Positions 1 through 6,639 of a stretch of DNA of 6,639 bases are shown here, piece by piece. The stretch comes from an uncultured Collinsella sp. (GTDB lineage: Bacteria > Actinomycetota > Coriobacteriia > Coriobacteriales > Coriobacteriaceae): positions 1-6,639 of the forward strand of contig UQTN01000109.1 in NCBI GenBank assembly GCA_900543945.1. The letters are read 5' to 3'. Position numbers and translations under genes: made by a program. Within the stretch, counting starts at the first letter, position 1. Each line of letters opens with the position of its first letter. Below the pieces are notes generated by a model. The model was given only the letters and a program-made list of their open reading frames with translations, did no database searches and was not told where the DNA came from.

Positions 1-1662
1 CCGCTGTTCGACGCGTGCTCAACCGGATCGGTCGCTCTGCAGGGCGCGCAGGATGCGGCGTTTCCCCTGCTGTGTGCCGAGGAACTTGCGGTGCTGGTGC
101 GCCGTATCTTTGACAGCTGGGATGCCTCCTTTGAGACGCTCGACGTTGCCGATAGCTTCCATCACACGGCGGGTGACCTGGGCGAGGCGCTTCAGGGACT
201 CTTTCCTGAACTCACGGTTGCCTATGGCGATTCTGCCGGCTACGCCCTGCCCACGGACGATACCGTTCGCGTGCGTTATGGCTGGGTTCAGCGCTACGAC
301 TTGCTGCGCGATCTTTCGACCATTCAAGCGCGTTGGGATGCTGGCCGCTCAAAGAAGGCCAACCCCTTGCACGCCGCCATCGACCGTATCCAGCTGCGCA
401 CGCTGCCTATTAAATGCCTGGAGACGGGCGTTGCCTGGGTTCTGTTCGAGGTGCTGGAGCGTCTATTCTCCCAATCAGCCCAGCTCAATGTGCTCGATTA
501 TCGCCTGCTCTACGTCGTGATCATCGGCACGCTGTATGGCTTGGACTTTGGCTTGGTTGCGGCGCTGTTGGCATCGGTGGGCTTGGCCTTAAGCTACTTT
601 ACTCAATACGGCTATACCTTCCAGGGCCTGTTCTATGAGCCGTCCAACTGGCTGCCGTTTATCGCGTACTTTGTGGTGGGTGCCGTGTGCGGCTATGTGC
701 AGCTGCGTAACAGCGAGGCCATTAGGGTGGAGCGCGACCAAAACGAGCTCGTGCGTAATCGCAATACGTTCCTCACGCAGCTCTACCACGATGCCATCGA
801 GGACAAGCGCACATACAAGCACCAGATTGTGGGGCGTCAGGATAGCTTTGGCAAGATCTTTGCCGTGACGCAAGAGCTCGACGTGCTCAATCCGCGTGAC
901 ATCTATCGCAAGTGCTGCGAGCTCATGGGTGAGATTCTCGAAAACGATTCGGTGGCGATCTATCACGTTTCGGGCGGGGCGTTTGCACGTCTGGTGGCGG
1001 CGAGTCCCGTGATTGCCGAAGACGCCACGCGCTCGTTTTCGCTTGAGCAGCTTGCGCCCCTTTTGGGCGGCGGGGGTCGTTCGAACCTGTGGGTGAATCG
1101 CGAGTTGACGCCGGGGCTGCCCATGTTTGGATGCTCGATCGAGCGCGACGGGGCACCCGCCGTGTTGATCTCTGTACGTCGTGCGGCTCAGAATCAAATG
1201 ACGCTCTATTACCAAAACCTGTTCCGCATCTTGTGCGGCTTGGTCGAAAGCGCGCTGGGGCGCGCCTTTGACTATGAGGCGGTGGCGCAGGATAAGCGCT
1301 GCGTTGACGGCACTTGCGTGCTCAAGCAGGCGGCCTTTGGCCAAGAGCTCGCGGCGGAGCAGGCGTTGGCAGATAGCAAGATGGGGAGCTTTTTGCTCCT
1401 GCGCGTGGTGCCGGGCATGGAGCCTGTCGGCGAGCTGGTGGGCGCGATTGGTTCGGCTATCCGCGAGAACGATGCGGCGGGCTTGGTCGACGGCGATGTG
1501 CTCTACCTGCTTATGCGTCAGGCAAAGGCGTGCGATCTGCCCATTATCCGCGAGCGCCTGAGCGCAAAGCAGATTGCGGTGGAGCCCGTCGACGGCGAGG
1601 ACATCGTGGCGCTGTTGCAGCACATCTCTTACACCGGTGACGGTGAGGGGGGTGCCGCTTGA
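1..1662 (+). CDS. pelD: Epimerase-PelD fusion, c-di-GMP receptor of the Pel synthase (5' end missing)
   Basis: Frame 1 is open from base 1 to the TGA at 1660-1662, giving 553 codons of a larger protein; the true start lies upstream. Residues are counted from base 1. About 1-115 resemble the C-terminal end of an extended-SDR nucleotide-sugar epimerase (Y93-G-W95, then D100-L101 in a helix ending near W112). Four hydrophobic segments follow (about 139-157, 166-180, 183-200, 217-233), then a charged helical linker (about 236-285), a GAF-like domain (about 285-425) and a degenerate GGDEF domain (about 440-540). R488-E-N-D491 lies five residues before D-G-D-V-L (497-501), exactly the spacing of an RxxD inhibitory site before GGDEF, so the domain should bind cyclic di-GMP but not make it. 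In known Pel systems PelD sits in the inner membrane and activates PelF through PelE and PelG. The first in-frame ATG is codon 309, inside the GAF region, so a separate PelD start would need GTG or TTG. PelD identity is well supported by the domain order and neighbours; the epimerase part is less certain because its catalytic half is out of view. Confidence 0.85.
   Translation, partial: PLFDACSTGSVALQGAQDAAFPLLCAEELAVLVRRIFDSWDASFETLDVADSFHHTAGDLGEALQGLFPELTVAYGDSAGYALPTDDTVRVRYGWVQRYDLLRDLSTIQARWDAGRSKKANPLHAAIDRIQLRTLPIKCLETGVAWVLFEVLERLFSQSAQLNVLDYRLLYVVIIGTLYGLDFGLVAALLASVGLALSYFTQYGYTFQGLFYEPSNWLPFIAYFVVGAVCGYVQLRNSEAIRVERDQNELVRNRNTFLTQLYHDAIEDKRTYKHQIVGRQDSFGKIFAVTQELDVLNPRDIYRKCCELMGEILENDSVAIYHVSGGAFARLVAASPVIAEDATRSFSLEQLAPLLGGGGRSNLWVNRELTPGLPMFGCSIERDGAPAVLISVRRAAQNQMTLYYQNLFRILCGLVESALGRAFDYEAVAQDKRCVDGTCVLKQAAFGQELAAEQALADSKMGSFLLLRVVPGMEPVGELVGAIGSAIRENDAAGLVDGDVLYLLMRQAKACDLPIIRERLSAKQIAVEPVDGEDIVALLQHISYTGDGEGGAA
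1645..1652 (+). promoter_or_regulatory. Ribosome binding site of pelE, supports a TTG start
   Basis: The purine run GAGGGGGG lies six bases before TTG at 1659-1661, inside the last codons of pelD. The TTG shares the sequence TTGA with the pelD stop codon. This supports TTG as the real start and suggests translational coupling between the two genes. Confidence 0.6.
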
Positions 1663-2564
1663 TCTCGCTTGTCGTTGCTGCCGTCTTGCTGCTGATTCAT
1701 GCGCTGGTTTGCCTGGTGCTGTGGACGCTCATGAAGCTGGGCCTGCTGCCGGTGCGCGGGCACATGCTGCCTGTGATAGTGCTGGTGCCGCTGTGGGGCC
1801 CGTTGATGGTGGTTCTGCTATCGGTCCGCAGCGCGGTGTTTGGCGAGGGACTGAAAGAGTCTGCGCTGGAGTCGCTGCGTTTCAACGACGACCTGCATCG
1901 CAGTATGCCGGTACCGAGTGGTGAGGACGATGCGGGCGTAGTGCCGCTCGAGGAGGCGCTCATCGTCAACGACCCGGCATACCGGCGCCGCCTCATGCTC
2001 TCCATGCTCACCGAGGAGCCCGACGCGTACTTGGCGCAGCTGCAGTCGGCTAAGCTTAATGACGACGTTGAGGTGGCGCACTATGCCGCGACGGCGGTGG
2101 CGCAGATCTCCAAGGAGTCCGACCTTAAACTGCAGCAGCTGGAGCGTGCCTTTGAGACAGACCCGAGTGCGCAAAACCTCAACGAATACTGCGATTTTCT
2201 TGGTGAATACTTGAACTCGGGCTTGGCCGAGGGACGCGTGGCTCAGATTCAGCGTCAGCAGTATGCTCGCTTGCTTGCGCGCCGCCGCGAGCGCGAGGAC
2301 TCCTTTGAGCTGCGCGTTCGATATGCGACGGCGCTGGCCGATGTCGGCCGGATCGACGAGGCGCAGGCCGTGACCAGCCAGCTGGTGCTCGACGTGCCCG
2401 AGGAGCAGGAGGTTTGGATGCTTTGCCTGCGCCTGGCGGTGATGCGCCACGACGGTGACGAGGTCCACCGCGTGATCGACGCGATCGACAAGCAGCATGT
2501 GTATTTGAGCGCCGACAACCGCGAAAAGTTGGCGTTTTGGCGCGACGGGGAGGAGGCCAGATGA
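1659..2564 (+). CDS. pelE: PelE, membrane-anchored TPR-like subunit of the Pel synthase complex
   Basis: The 301-residue product has two hydrophobic segments at the N-terminus (about 2-25 and 37-56) followed by a hydrophilic, helix-rich cytoplasmic part. That part has paired amphipathic helices of TPR/Sel1 style, for example around residues 110-180 and 215-290, where the segment with Y-A-T-A-L-A-D-V-G-R-I-D-E-A looks like a typical TPR helix pair. Two membrane segments plus TPR, and a length near 300-330, is the usual plan of PelE, which in characterised systems works with PelD and PelG to bind and activate PelF at the membrane. The sequence is poorly conserved, so the name rests on architecture and on its position directly between pelD and the deacetylase gene. 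The start is TTG: no in-frame ATG occurs before residue 25, and starting there would remove the first membrane segment. It overlaps pelD by 4 bases and the next gene by 4 bases. Confidence 0.8.
   Translation: MISLVVAAVLLLIHALVCLVLWTLMKLGLLPVRGHMLPVIVLVPLWGPLMVVLLSVRSAVFGEGLKESALESLRFNDDLHRSMPVPSGEDDAGVVPLEEALIVNDPAYRRRLMLSMLTEEPDAYLAQLQSAKLNDDVEVAHYAATAVAQISKESDLKLQQLERAFETDPSAQNLNEYCDFLGEYLNSGLAEGRVAQIQRQQYARLLARRREREDSFELRVRYATALADVGRIDEAQAVTSQLVLDVPEEQEVWMLCLRLAVMRHDGDEVHRVIDAIDKQHVYLSADNREKLAFWRDGEEAR
2551..2556 (+). promoter_or_regulatory. Ribosome binding site of the deacetylase gene, decides its start
   Basis: A perfect AGGAGG lies four bases before ATG at 2561-2563. The ATG overlaps the pelE stop as ATGA. 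A TTG eight codons upstream (2537) is in frame, but the ribosome binding site lies downstream of it, so the ATG is the better start. Confidence 0.75.
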
Positions 2565-4441
2565 GCGTGGCGCAACATATCCGCGACCGTGCAGGCCGCT
2601 TTCGTTGGATGGGACTGCTCGTGGTGTGGGCGGTCTTTATTGCCATGGCCGCCGTGCTGCTGGCGGAGCGTGCCGGCGTGCAGTACAGTACGGGCCAGCA
2701 TAAGCTGGGGATGCTTGCCGCCAACGATGCGGTGCCAGCCTCCTCGGCAATTTTTGGCCAAAAGCCCACGTGCCTGGTCATTACCGATTCCGATCAAGCT
2801 GGCGTCGAGGACGTAAAGGAGCAGTTCGACCAGATCCTGCTCGACATGAAGATCGCGCACCGCGACGTGGACCTTGCCCTGGACGGCGCGGATGCCATTC
2901 CCTCGCTGACCTCCTACGATCGCGTGATTGTGCTTATGCCCTCGCTTGACGGACTGGGTACGCATCTGACCGATATTATGAGTTGGGTGAGTGCCGGCGG
3001 TTCGCTTATGCTGGGCATGACTCCTGATAACTCGAACTACCTGCAGGCTATTGCTTCCAAGCTTGGTATCGAATCGGCCGGATATGACTATGCGACAGCC
3101 GAAAGTATCGTTCCGAGCGAGAACTTTATGTTGGGCGGAGGAGAGCGCTACGAGTTCTCGGATCCCTTCGATTCTTCGCTCTCGGTTTCATTGCGCGAAA
3201 CGGCGCACGTATGGGCAAAGACCGGTGACGCGGGCACGCCGCTCATTTGGTCTAACGATTGCGGCAGTGGTCACACCGTGGTGTGCAACATTGGCATCTA
3301 CGACAAGGTCATGCGTGGGTTCTATGCTTCGGCCATAAGCTTGCTGGGTGATGCCACGGCCTATCCGGTCATCAACAGCGCCGTGTTCTATTTGGACGAC
3401 TTTCCTAGCCCCGTGCCCTCGGGCGATGGTACTTATATCAAGCGTGACTACGGCCTTTCCATTGCGGATTTTTACACCAAGGTCTGGTGGCCCGATCTGC
3501 AAAAGCTCGCGCAAAAATACGGCATTCGCTATACCGGCGTGATGATCGAAAACTACGAGGACGCGGTCAACCAGACCGAGCCTGCGCGCCAGGCCGATAC
3601 CACGCAGTTTCGCTACTTTGGCGGCATGCTGCTGCAGATGGGCGGAGAGCTGGGCTTTCACGGCTACAACCATCAGCCTCTGGCGCTCTGGGATACCGAT
3701 TACGGCACGCTGTATGACTACAAGACCTGGAAGAACAAGGAAACGCTCGTCGCATCGCTCAACGAGCTTATCGCCTTCCAAGATGAGGTGTTGCCCAACG
3801 CGCACGGCTCGGTTTACGTGCCGCCGTCAAATATCCTTTCGGCCCGTGCGCGCAAGCTTATCGGCACCGACGTTCCGCGCATTAAGACCATCGCCAGTAC
3901 GTGTTTTGAGGATGGCACCGATCTGCCCTACGTTCAGGAGTTTGGCGTGGCGAGCGATGGCATTGTGGAGCAGCCGCGCATTGTTTCGGGCGGCATGGTC
4001 GACGATTCCTATATGCGCCTGGCTGCCGTGTCCGAGCTAAACATGCACTATGTGAGCACGCATTTTATGCACCCGGACGACCTGCTCGATCCCGATCGCG
4101 GCGCCAAGGAGGGCTGGGAGGTCTACAAGGGCGGCCTAACCGACTACCTGGACTGGCTTAGCAAGTCTGCGCCCGACCTGCGGCGTCAGACCGGCTCGGA
4201 ATGCTCGGGCGCCATCCAGCGCTTTTCGTCCGTGACGGTGAGCGTGGATACCAGTGCGGATGCCTGGACGCTCAGCCTGGGCAATTTCCACGACGAGGCG
4301 TGGCTCATGTTCCGCGCCAACAACGGTGAGCCGGGTGCAGTCACGGGTGGCGAGATTACGCATCTGACGGGCGACCTGTACCTGGTCAAAGCCACGGACA
4401 AGACGGTGACCATTGCACGCAAGGAGGGTGGCGACAAATGA
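2561..4441 (+). CDS. PelA-type membrane-anchored polysaccharide deacetylase (DUF2194-like)
   Basis: The 626-residue product begins with a short basic stretch and one hydrophobic segment (about 17-35), reading as a signal anchor that leaves the rest outside the cell. About 68-240 look like an alpha/beta, class I glutamine-amidotransferase-like or flavodoxin-like domain (V-I-T-D-S-D start, a helix then G-G-S-L-M-L-G near 146). About 274-560 are a polysaccharide-deacetylase domain: the metal-site acidic pair D279-D280 in Y-L-D-D-F-P-S-P, the H367-G-Y-N-H371 (HxxxH) motif, and a late H501-F-M-H-P-D-D507. The last about 55 residues look like a small beta domain. In Pel systems PelA removes acetyl groups from the GalNAc/GlcNAc polymer to make it cationic. 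The proteobacterial PelA also carries a glycoside hydrolase domain; none is seen here, matching the deacetylase-only version in Gram-positive clusters. I recall this family as DUF2194 but could not run a profile search. It overlaps pelE and pelF by 4 bases each. The symbol is left empty because only part of PelA is present. Confidence 0.82.
   Translation: MSVAQHIRDRAGRFRWMGLLVVWAVFIAMAAVLLAERAGVQYSTGQHKLGMLAANDAVPASSAIFGQKPTCLVITDSDQAGVEDVKEQFDQILLDMKIAHRDVDLALDGADAIPSLTSYDRVIVLMPSLDGLGTHLTDIMSWVSAGGSLMLGMTPDNSNYLQAIASKLGIESAGYDYATAESIVPSENFMLGGGERYEFSDPFDSSLSVSLRETAHVWAKTGDAGTPLIWSNDCGSGHTVVCNIGIYDKVMRGFYASAISLLGDATAYPVINSAVFYLDDFPSPVPSGDGTYIKRDYGLSIADFYTKVWWPDLQKLAQKYGIRYTGVMIENYEDAVNQTEPARQADTTQFRYFGGMLLQMGGELGFHGYNHQPLALWDTDYGTLYDYKTWKNKETLVASLNELIAFQDEVLPNAHGSVYVPPSNILSARARKLIGTDVPRIKTIASTCFEDGTDLPYVQEFGVASDGIVEQPRIVSGGMVDDSYMRLAAVSELNMHYVSTHFMHPDDLLDPDRGAKEGWEVYKGGLTDYLDWLSKSAPDLRRQTGSECSGAIQRFSSVTVSVDTSADAWTLSLGNFHDEAWLMFRANNGEPGAVTGGEITHLTGDLYLVKATDKTVTIARKEGGDK
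4421..4427 (+). promoter_or_regulatory. Ribosome binding site of pelF
   Basis: AAGGAGG lies ten bases before ATG at 4438-4440, within the last codons of the deacetylase gene. The ATG overlaps the upstream stop as ATGA, so translation of pelF is probably coupled to that of the deacetylase. Confidence 0.65.
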
Positions 4442-5865
4442 GAATCTGCTTGGTACTCGAGGGTTGCTACCCCTATGTGCACGGCGGCGTATCTACCTGG
4501 ATGCATGGCTATATCCAGGCCATGCCCGAGCACGAGTTTGTGCTGTGGGTGATCGGCGCGCATGCTGCCGACCGCGGCAAGTTTGTCTACGAGCTGCCCG
4601 GCAACGTGGTCGAGGTGCACGAGGTGTTCCTGGACGATGCTCTGCGGCTTTCGGGCGAGCAACATGAAGCCAGTTTTAACGACCGCGAGCGCGAGGCGTT
4701 ACGCCGCCTGGTGTCGCTCTCCAATCCGGACTGGGACGTGCTGTTCGATATCTTTCAGCGCCGTCGCGTGCATCCGCTCTCGTTTTTGCAGAGCCGAACG
4801 TTTATGGACATCTTCCGCGACGTGTGCCTGGCCGAGTACCCCTACACGCCCTTTGCCGATGCATTCCACACCATGCGCTCCATGTTGCTTCCTGTGCTCT
4901 ACCTGTTGGGCAGCGAGGTGCCGGTGGCCGATGTGTACCATGCCATCTCGACCGGCTACGGTGGCCTGCTCGCCTGCCTGGGCTCAAGCGTTCACCATGC
5001 GCCGGTGCTGCTGACCGAGCATGGCATCTATACCCGCGAGCGCGAAGAAGAGATCATTCGCGCTGACTGGGTGGTGCCGTCGTTTAAGGATCGCTGGATT
5101 CGCTTTTTCTACCTGCTTTCGGAGGAGATCTACCGCCGCGCCTTCCGCGTGACGAGTTTGTTCCATAACGCCCGCAAGACGCAGATCGATATGGGCTGCG
5201 ATGCGGGTAAATGCCTGGTCATCCCCAACGGCATCCAGTTCGACCGCTTTAAGGACATTCCCTTAAAGCCCGATGACGGCTGGGTGGACATTGGCGCGGT
5301 GGTGCGCCTGGCGCCCATCAAGGACGTCAAGACCATGATCTATGCGTTCTTTGAGCTGCACGAGCGCCTGCCCAAGGTGCGCCTGCACATCATGGGCGGC
5401 GTGGACGATGAGGAGTACGGGGCCGAATGCCATGCGCTGGTCGAGACCCTGGGCGTGCGCGACCTGATCTTTACCGGGCGCGTCAACGTGGTCGAGTACA
5501 TGGAAAAGCTCGACTTTACCATTTTGACTAGTATTTCCGAGGGCCAGCCGCTCAGCGTGCTGGAGTCGCTCGCTGCGCGTCGTCCCTGCGTGACGACCGA
5601 GGTGGGCTGCTGTCGTGAGCTGCTGGAAGGCGCCCCGGGCGACGACTTTGGCGTGGCGGGTTTTGTGACACCGCCCATGTATCGCAAGGGCTTGGCCGAT
5701 GCCATGGAGCGCATGTGCGCGAGCCGCGCCCGCCGCATTGAGATGGGGGAGCGCGGGCAGCGTCGCGTTGCCACGTACTTTTTGCACGAGCAGATGCTCG
5801 CCAACTATCGCGCGCTGTACGACGAGACGGCGTGTGCGTTTAACCTGCCCAGAGAGGGGGAGTAG
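4438..5865 (+). CDS. pelF: PelF, cytosolic GT4-family glycosyltransferase (Pel polymerase)
   Basis: The 475-residue product has the two-Rossmann (GT-B) plan of GT4 retaining glycosyltransferases. The N-terminus has the early glycine-rich loop (Y-V-H-G-G-V-S-T-W, near residues 13-21). E194-H-G-I-Y-T-R-E-R is a distinctive PelF segment. The donor-binding half has the basic pair R290 and K295 in V-V-R-L-A-P-I-K and the E-x7-E motif (E368 and E376) in S-I-S-E-G-Q-P-L-S-V-L-E, followed by a V-G-C-C-R-E-L-L segment close to that of known PelF proteins. Length agrees with the roughly 500 residues usual for PelF. In characterised systems PelF is soluble, uses UDP-N-acetylhexosamine (older work reported UDP-glucose) and is held at the membrane by PelD-PelE-PelG. 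No membrane segment is seen. The ATG start overlaps the preceding stop by 4 bases. This is the most securely identified gene in the window, and its key residues are all intact. Confidence 0.93.
   Translation: MRICLVLEGCYPYVHGGVSTWMHGYIQAMPEHEFVLWVIGAHAADRGKFVYELPGNVVEVHEVFLDDALRLSGEQHEASFNDREREALRRLVSLSNPDWDVLFDIFQRRRVHPLSFLQSRTFMDIFRDVCLAEYPYTPFADAFHTMRSMLLPVLYLLGSEVPVADVYHAISTGYGGLLACLGSSVHHAPVLLTEHGIYTREREEEIIRADWVVPSFKDRWIRFFYLLSEEIYRRAFRVTSLFHNARKTQIDMGCDAGKCLVIPNGIQFDRFKDIPLKPDDGWVDIGAVVRLAPIKDVKTMIYAFFELHERLPKVRLHIMGGVDDEEYGAECHALVETLGVRDLIFTGRVNVVEYMEKLDFTILTSISEGQPLSVLESLAARRPCVTTEVGCCRELLEGAPGDDFGVAGFVTPPMYRKGLADAMERMCASRARRIEMGERGQRRVATYFLHEQMLANYRALYDETACAFNLPREGE
5854..5862 (+). 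promoter_or_regulatory. Ribosome binding site of pelG, supports a GTG start
   Basis: GAGGGGGAG lies six bases before GTG at 5869-5871, spanning the last codons of pelF. The first residues read from this GTG match the usual PelG N-terminus, which confirms the start. Confidence 0.65.
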
Positions 5866-5868
5866 CCG

Positions 5869-6639
5869 GTGGCCGGAATTGGTTTTGAGCTCAAGCGCCT
5901 GTTTAGGCGCAAGGGCCTGTTTGCCACGATGCGCGCTTACGGCTACGCCGGCATCGTATGCACGGGCCCCATGCTGCTGGGTGTGCTGCTACAGGTGGGT
6001 ATTTTGGTGCTGTGCGGTCTGTGGGGTGTGGGGCGCGCCAACCAGGATCTGCTGGTGTGCATGGTGACCTACACACTGCTGGCCTCGCTTACGCTCACAA
6101 GCTTTTTCTCCATGCCGGTCACGCGCTTTTTGGCCGACATGCTCTTTGCCGAGTGCGAGGATGAGATCCTGCCTTCGTTTTGGGGATCTAATGCCATCAT
6201 GCTCGTTGCGGGCACGGTGCTCTACGGCGTCTTTTTGCTGTTCTCGGGGGCCACGCTGTTGCAGGGGCTGCTGTGCCTGTGGCTCTTCAACATCATGGTC
6301 GTCAACTGGAACGGCATGAGCTATCTCACGGCCATCAAAGATTACCGCGGTATCCTGTGCAGCTTTGCGGCTGCCATTGGTGTGGCGTGCCTGTGCGCCC
6401 TGGCCGCGCTGGCACTGGGGCTGCCGCCGGTCGAGGGCCTGTTGACGTCAATCGCCCTAGGCTACGGCGTCATGCTCGCCTGGGATGTGGTGCTGCTGTA
6501 CCGGTATTTTCCACGGAGTGACCGGAGTCCCTGGCGTTTTTTGCGCTGGCTCGACCAATTTATGCCGCTTGCGCTTACGGGGCTGTTTACCAACTTGGGG
6601 CTTTTCGCACACCTGGTTATTATCTGGGCGGGCCCTATT
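5869..6639 (+). CDS. pelG: PelG, multi-pass transporter-like subunit of the Pel synthase (3' end missing)
   Basis: Frame 1 is open from GTG at 5869 to the window end, giving 257 codons; the gene continues to the right. The product begins M-A-G-I-G-F-E-L-K-R-L, followed by a basic stretch and R-A-Y-G-Y-A-G, which is the hallmark N-terminus of PelG. About seven hydrophobic segments are visible (about 27-52, 62-85, 109-127, 129-147, 161-186, 190-213, 231-255), so about half of the usual 12 or so helices lie in view. PelG belongs to the flippase-like (MATE/PST-related) proteins and is thought to carry the growing polymer across the cytoplasmic membrane, working with PelD, PelE and PelF. It starts 3 bases after the pelF stop. 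The GTG start makes it easy to miss in an ATG-only search. Identity is strong from the N-terminus and gene order; completeness cannot be judged here. Confidence 0.9.
   Translation, partial: MAGIGFELKRLFRRKGLFATMRAYGYAGIVCTGPMLLGVLLQVGILVLCGLWGVGRANQDLLVCMVTYTLLASLTLTSFFSMPVTRFLADMLFAECEDEILPSFWGSNAIMLVAGTVLYGVFLLFSGATLLQGLLCLWLFNIMVVNWNGMSYLTAIKDYRGILCSFAAAIGVACLCALAALALGLPPVEGLLTSIALGYGVMLAWDVVLLYRYFPRSDRSPWRFLRWLDQFMPLALTGLFTNLGLFAHLVIIWAGPI

Larger units (their letters stand above)
1..6639 (+). other. Gram-positive type pel operon, pelD-E-A(deacetylase)-F-G, cut at both ends
   Basis: Five plus-strand genes follow with junctions of 4-base overlap, 4-base overlap, 4-base overlap and a 3-base gap, so they are almost certainly one transcript. 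The order matches the arrangement known from Gram-positive Pel clusters and differs from the pelABCDEFG order of Pseudomonas. PelB and PelC, which serve export across an outer membrane, are not between the genes, in line with a monoderm cell. The promoter and any leader regulation must lie left of the window, and the terminator right of it. Confidence 0.85.

Noticed and set aside
1066..1085. G-rich run in pelD considered as a regulatory quadruplex or repeat
   Set aside because: It encodes a glycine-rich loop in frame, is short, and GC-rich coding DNA produces such runs often.
1297..1320. Cysteine pair C434 and C439 (C-V-D-G-T-C) between the GAF and GGDEF domains, considered as a metal or redox site
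   Set aside because: There is no second pair or nearby His to complete a site, and the segment fits the normal entry into the degenerate GGDEF domain of PelD. Chance is the simpler explanation.
589..1623. Long minus-strand open frame (344 codons) opposite pelD
   Set aside because: It lies wholly inside pelD, which has clear domain structure. Long antisense frames are expected in GC-rich genes with G/C-biased third positions. Its translation is rich in His, Arg and Ala without recognisable domains.
1818..2965. Minus-strand open frames opposite pelE and the start of the deacetylase gene
   Set aside because: They overlap each other and two well-supported plus-strand genes, cross the pelE/deacetylase junction, and give low-complexity Arg/Ser/His-rich translations typical of shadow frames.
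5263..5804. Two overlapping minus-strand open frames opposite the end of pelF
   Set aside because: They overlap each other in different frames and cover the conserved donor-binding half of PelF, so the coding constraint belongs to the plus strand.
5699..6521. Plus-strand frames beginning inside pelF and running through pelG
   Set aside because: They are out-of-frame readings of pelF and pelG. The pelG frame from GTG at 5869 matches the known N-terminus and membrane pattern, while these give Arg/Cys/Ala-rich products with no domain.

Overview
The window is one unbroken, plus-strand run of five tightly packed genes. I read it as the core of a Gram-positive (monoderm) type pel operon for a Pel-like cationic biofilm exopolysaccharide, in the order pelD - pelE - pelA-like deacetylase - pelF - pelG. 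Both ends are cut: the first gene begins before base 1 and pelG runs past base 6639. The DNA is GC-rich with strong G/C preference at third codon positions. That, plus the absence of the outer-membrane export genes pelB and pelC between the other pel genes, suggests a high-GC monoderm. A coriobacterium such as Collinsella or a relative is my best guess, but this is inferred from gene style and not proven by a marker gene.

Layout: 1-1662 is the 3' part of a fused protein. It starts with what looks like the C-terminal end of an extended-SDR nucleotide-sugar epimerase and continues without a break into a PelD-type receptor: four membrane segments, a GAF domain and a degenerate GGDEF domain that keeps an RxxD inhibitory-site motif. 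1659-2564 is PelE (two membrane segments plus a helical TPR-like domain). 2561-4441 is a membrane-anchored deacetylase corresponding to the deacetylase part of PelA, with no glycoside hydrolase part. 4438-5865 is PelF, the GT4 glycosyltransferase. 5869-6639 is the N-terminal half of PelG, the multi-pass transporter-like protein.

How they work together (established for Pel systems, inferred here): PelD senses cyclic di-GMP and, with PelE and PelG, forms the inner-membrane complex that recruits and activates cytosolic PelF. PelF polymerises UDP-N-acetylhexosamine and PelG carries the chain across the membrane. The anchored deacetylase then removes some acetyl groups outside the cell, making the polymer cationic. 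The epimerase piece fused to PelD could supply UDP-GalNAc directly at the synthase.

Three of the four gene junctions are 4-base start/stop overlaps and the fourth is a 3-base gap, each with its own Shine-Dalgarno sequence. No stretch of non-coding DNA exceeds a few bases, and no promoter, terminator, RNA gene, CRISPR array or mobile element was seen. The most interesting points are the epimerase-PelD fusion and the retained RxxD site in a catalytically dead GGDEF domain.
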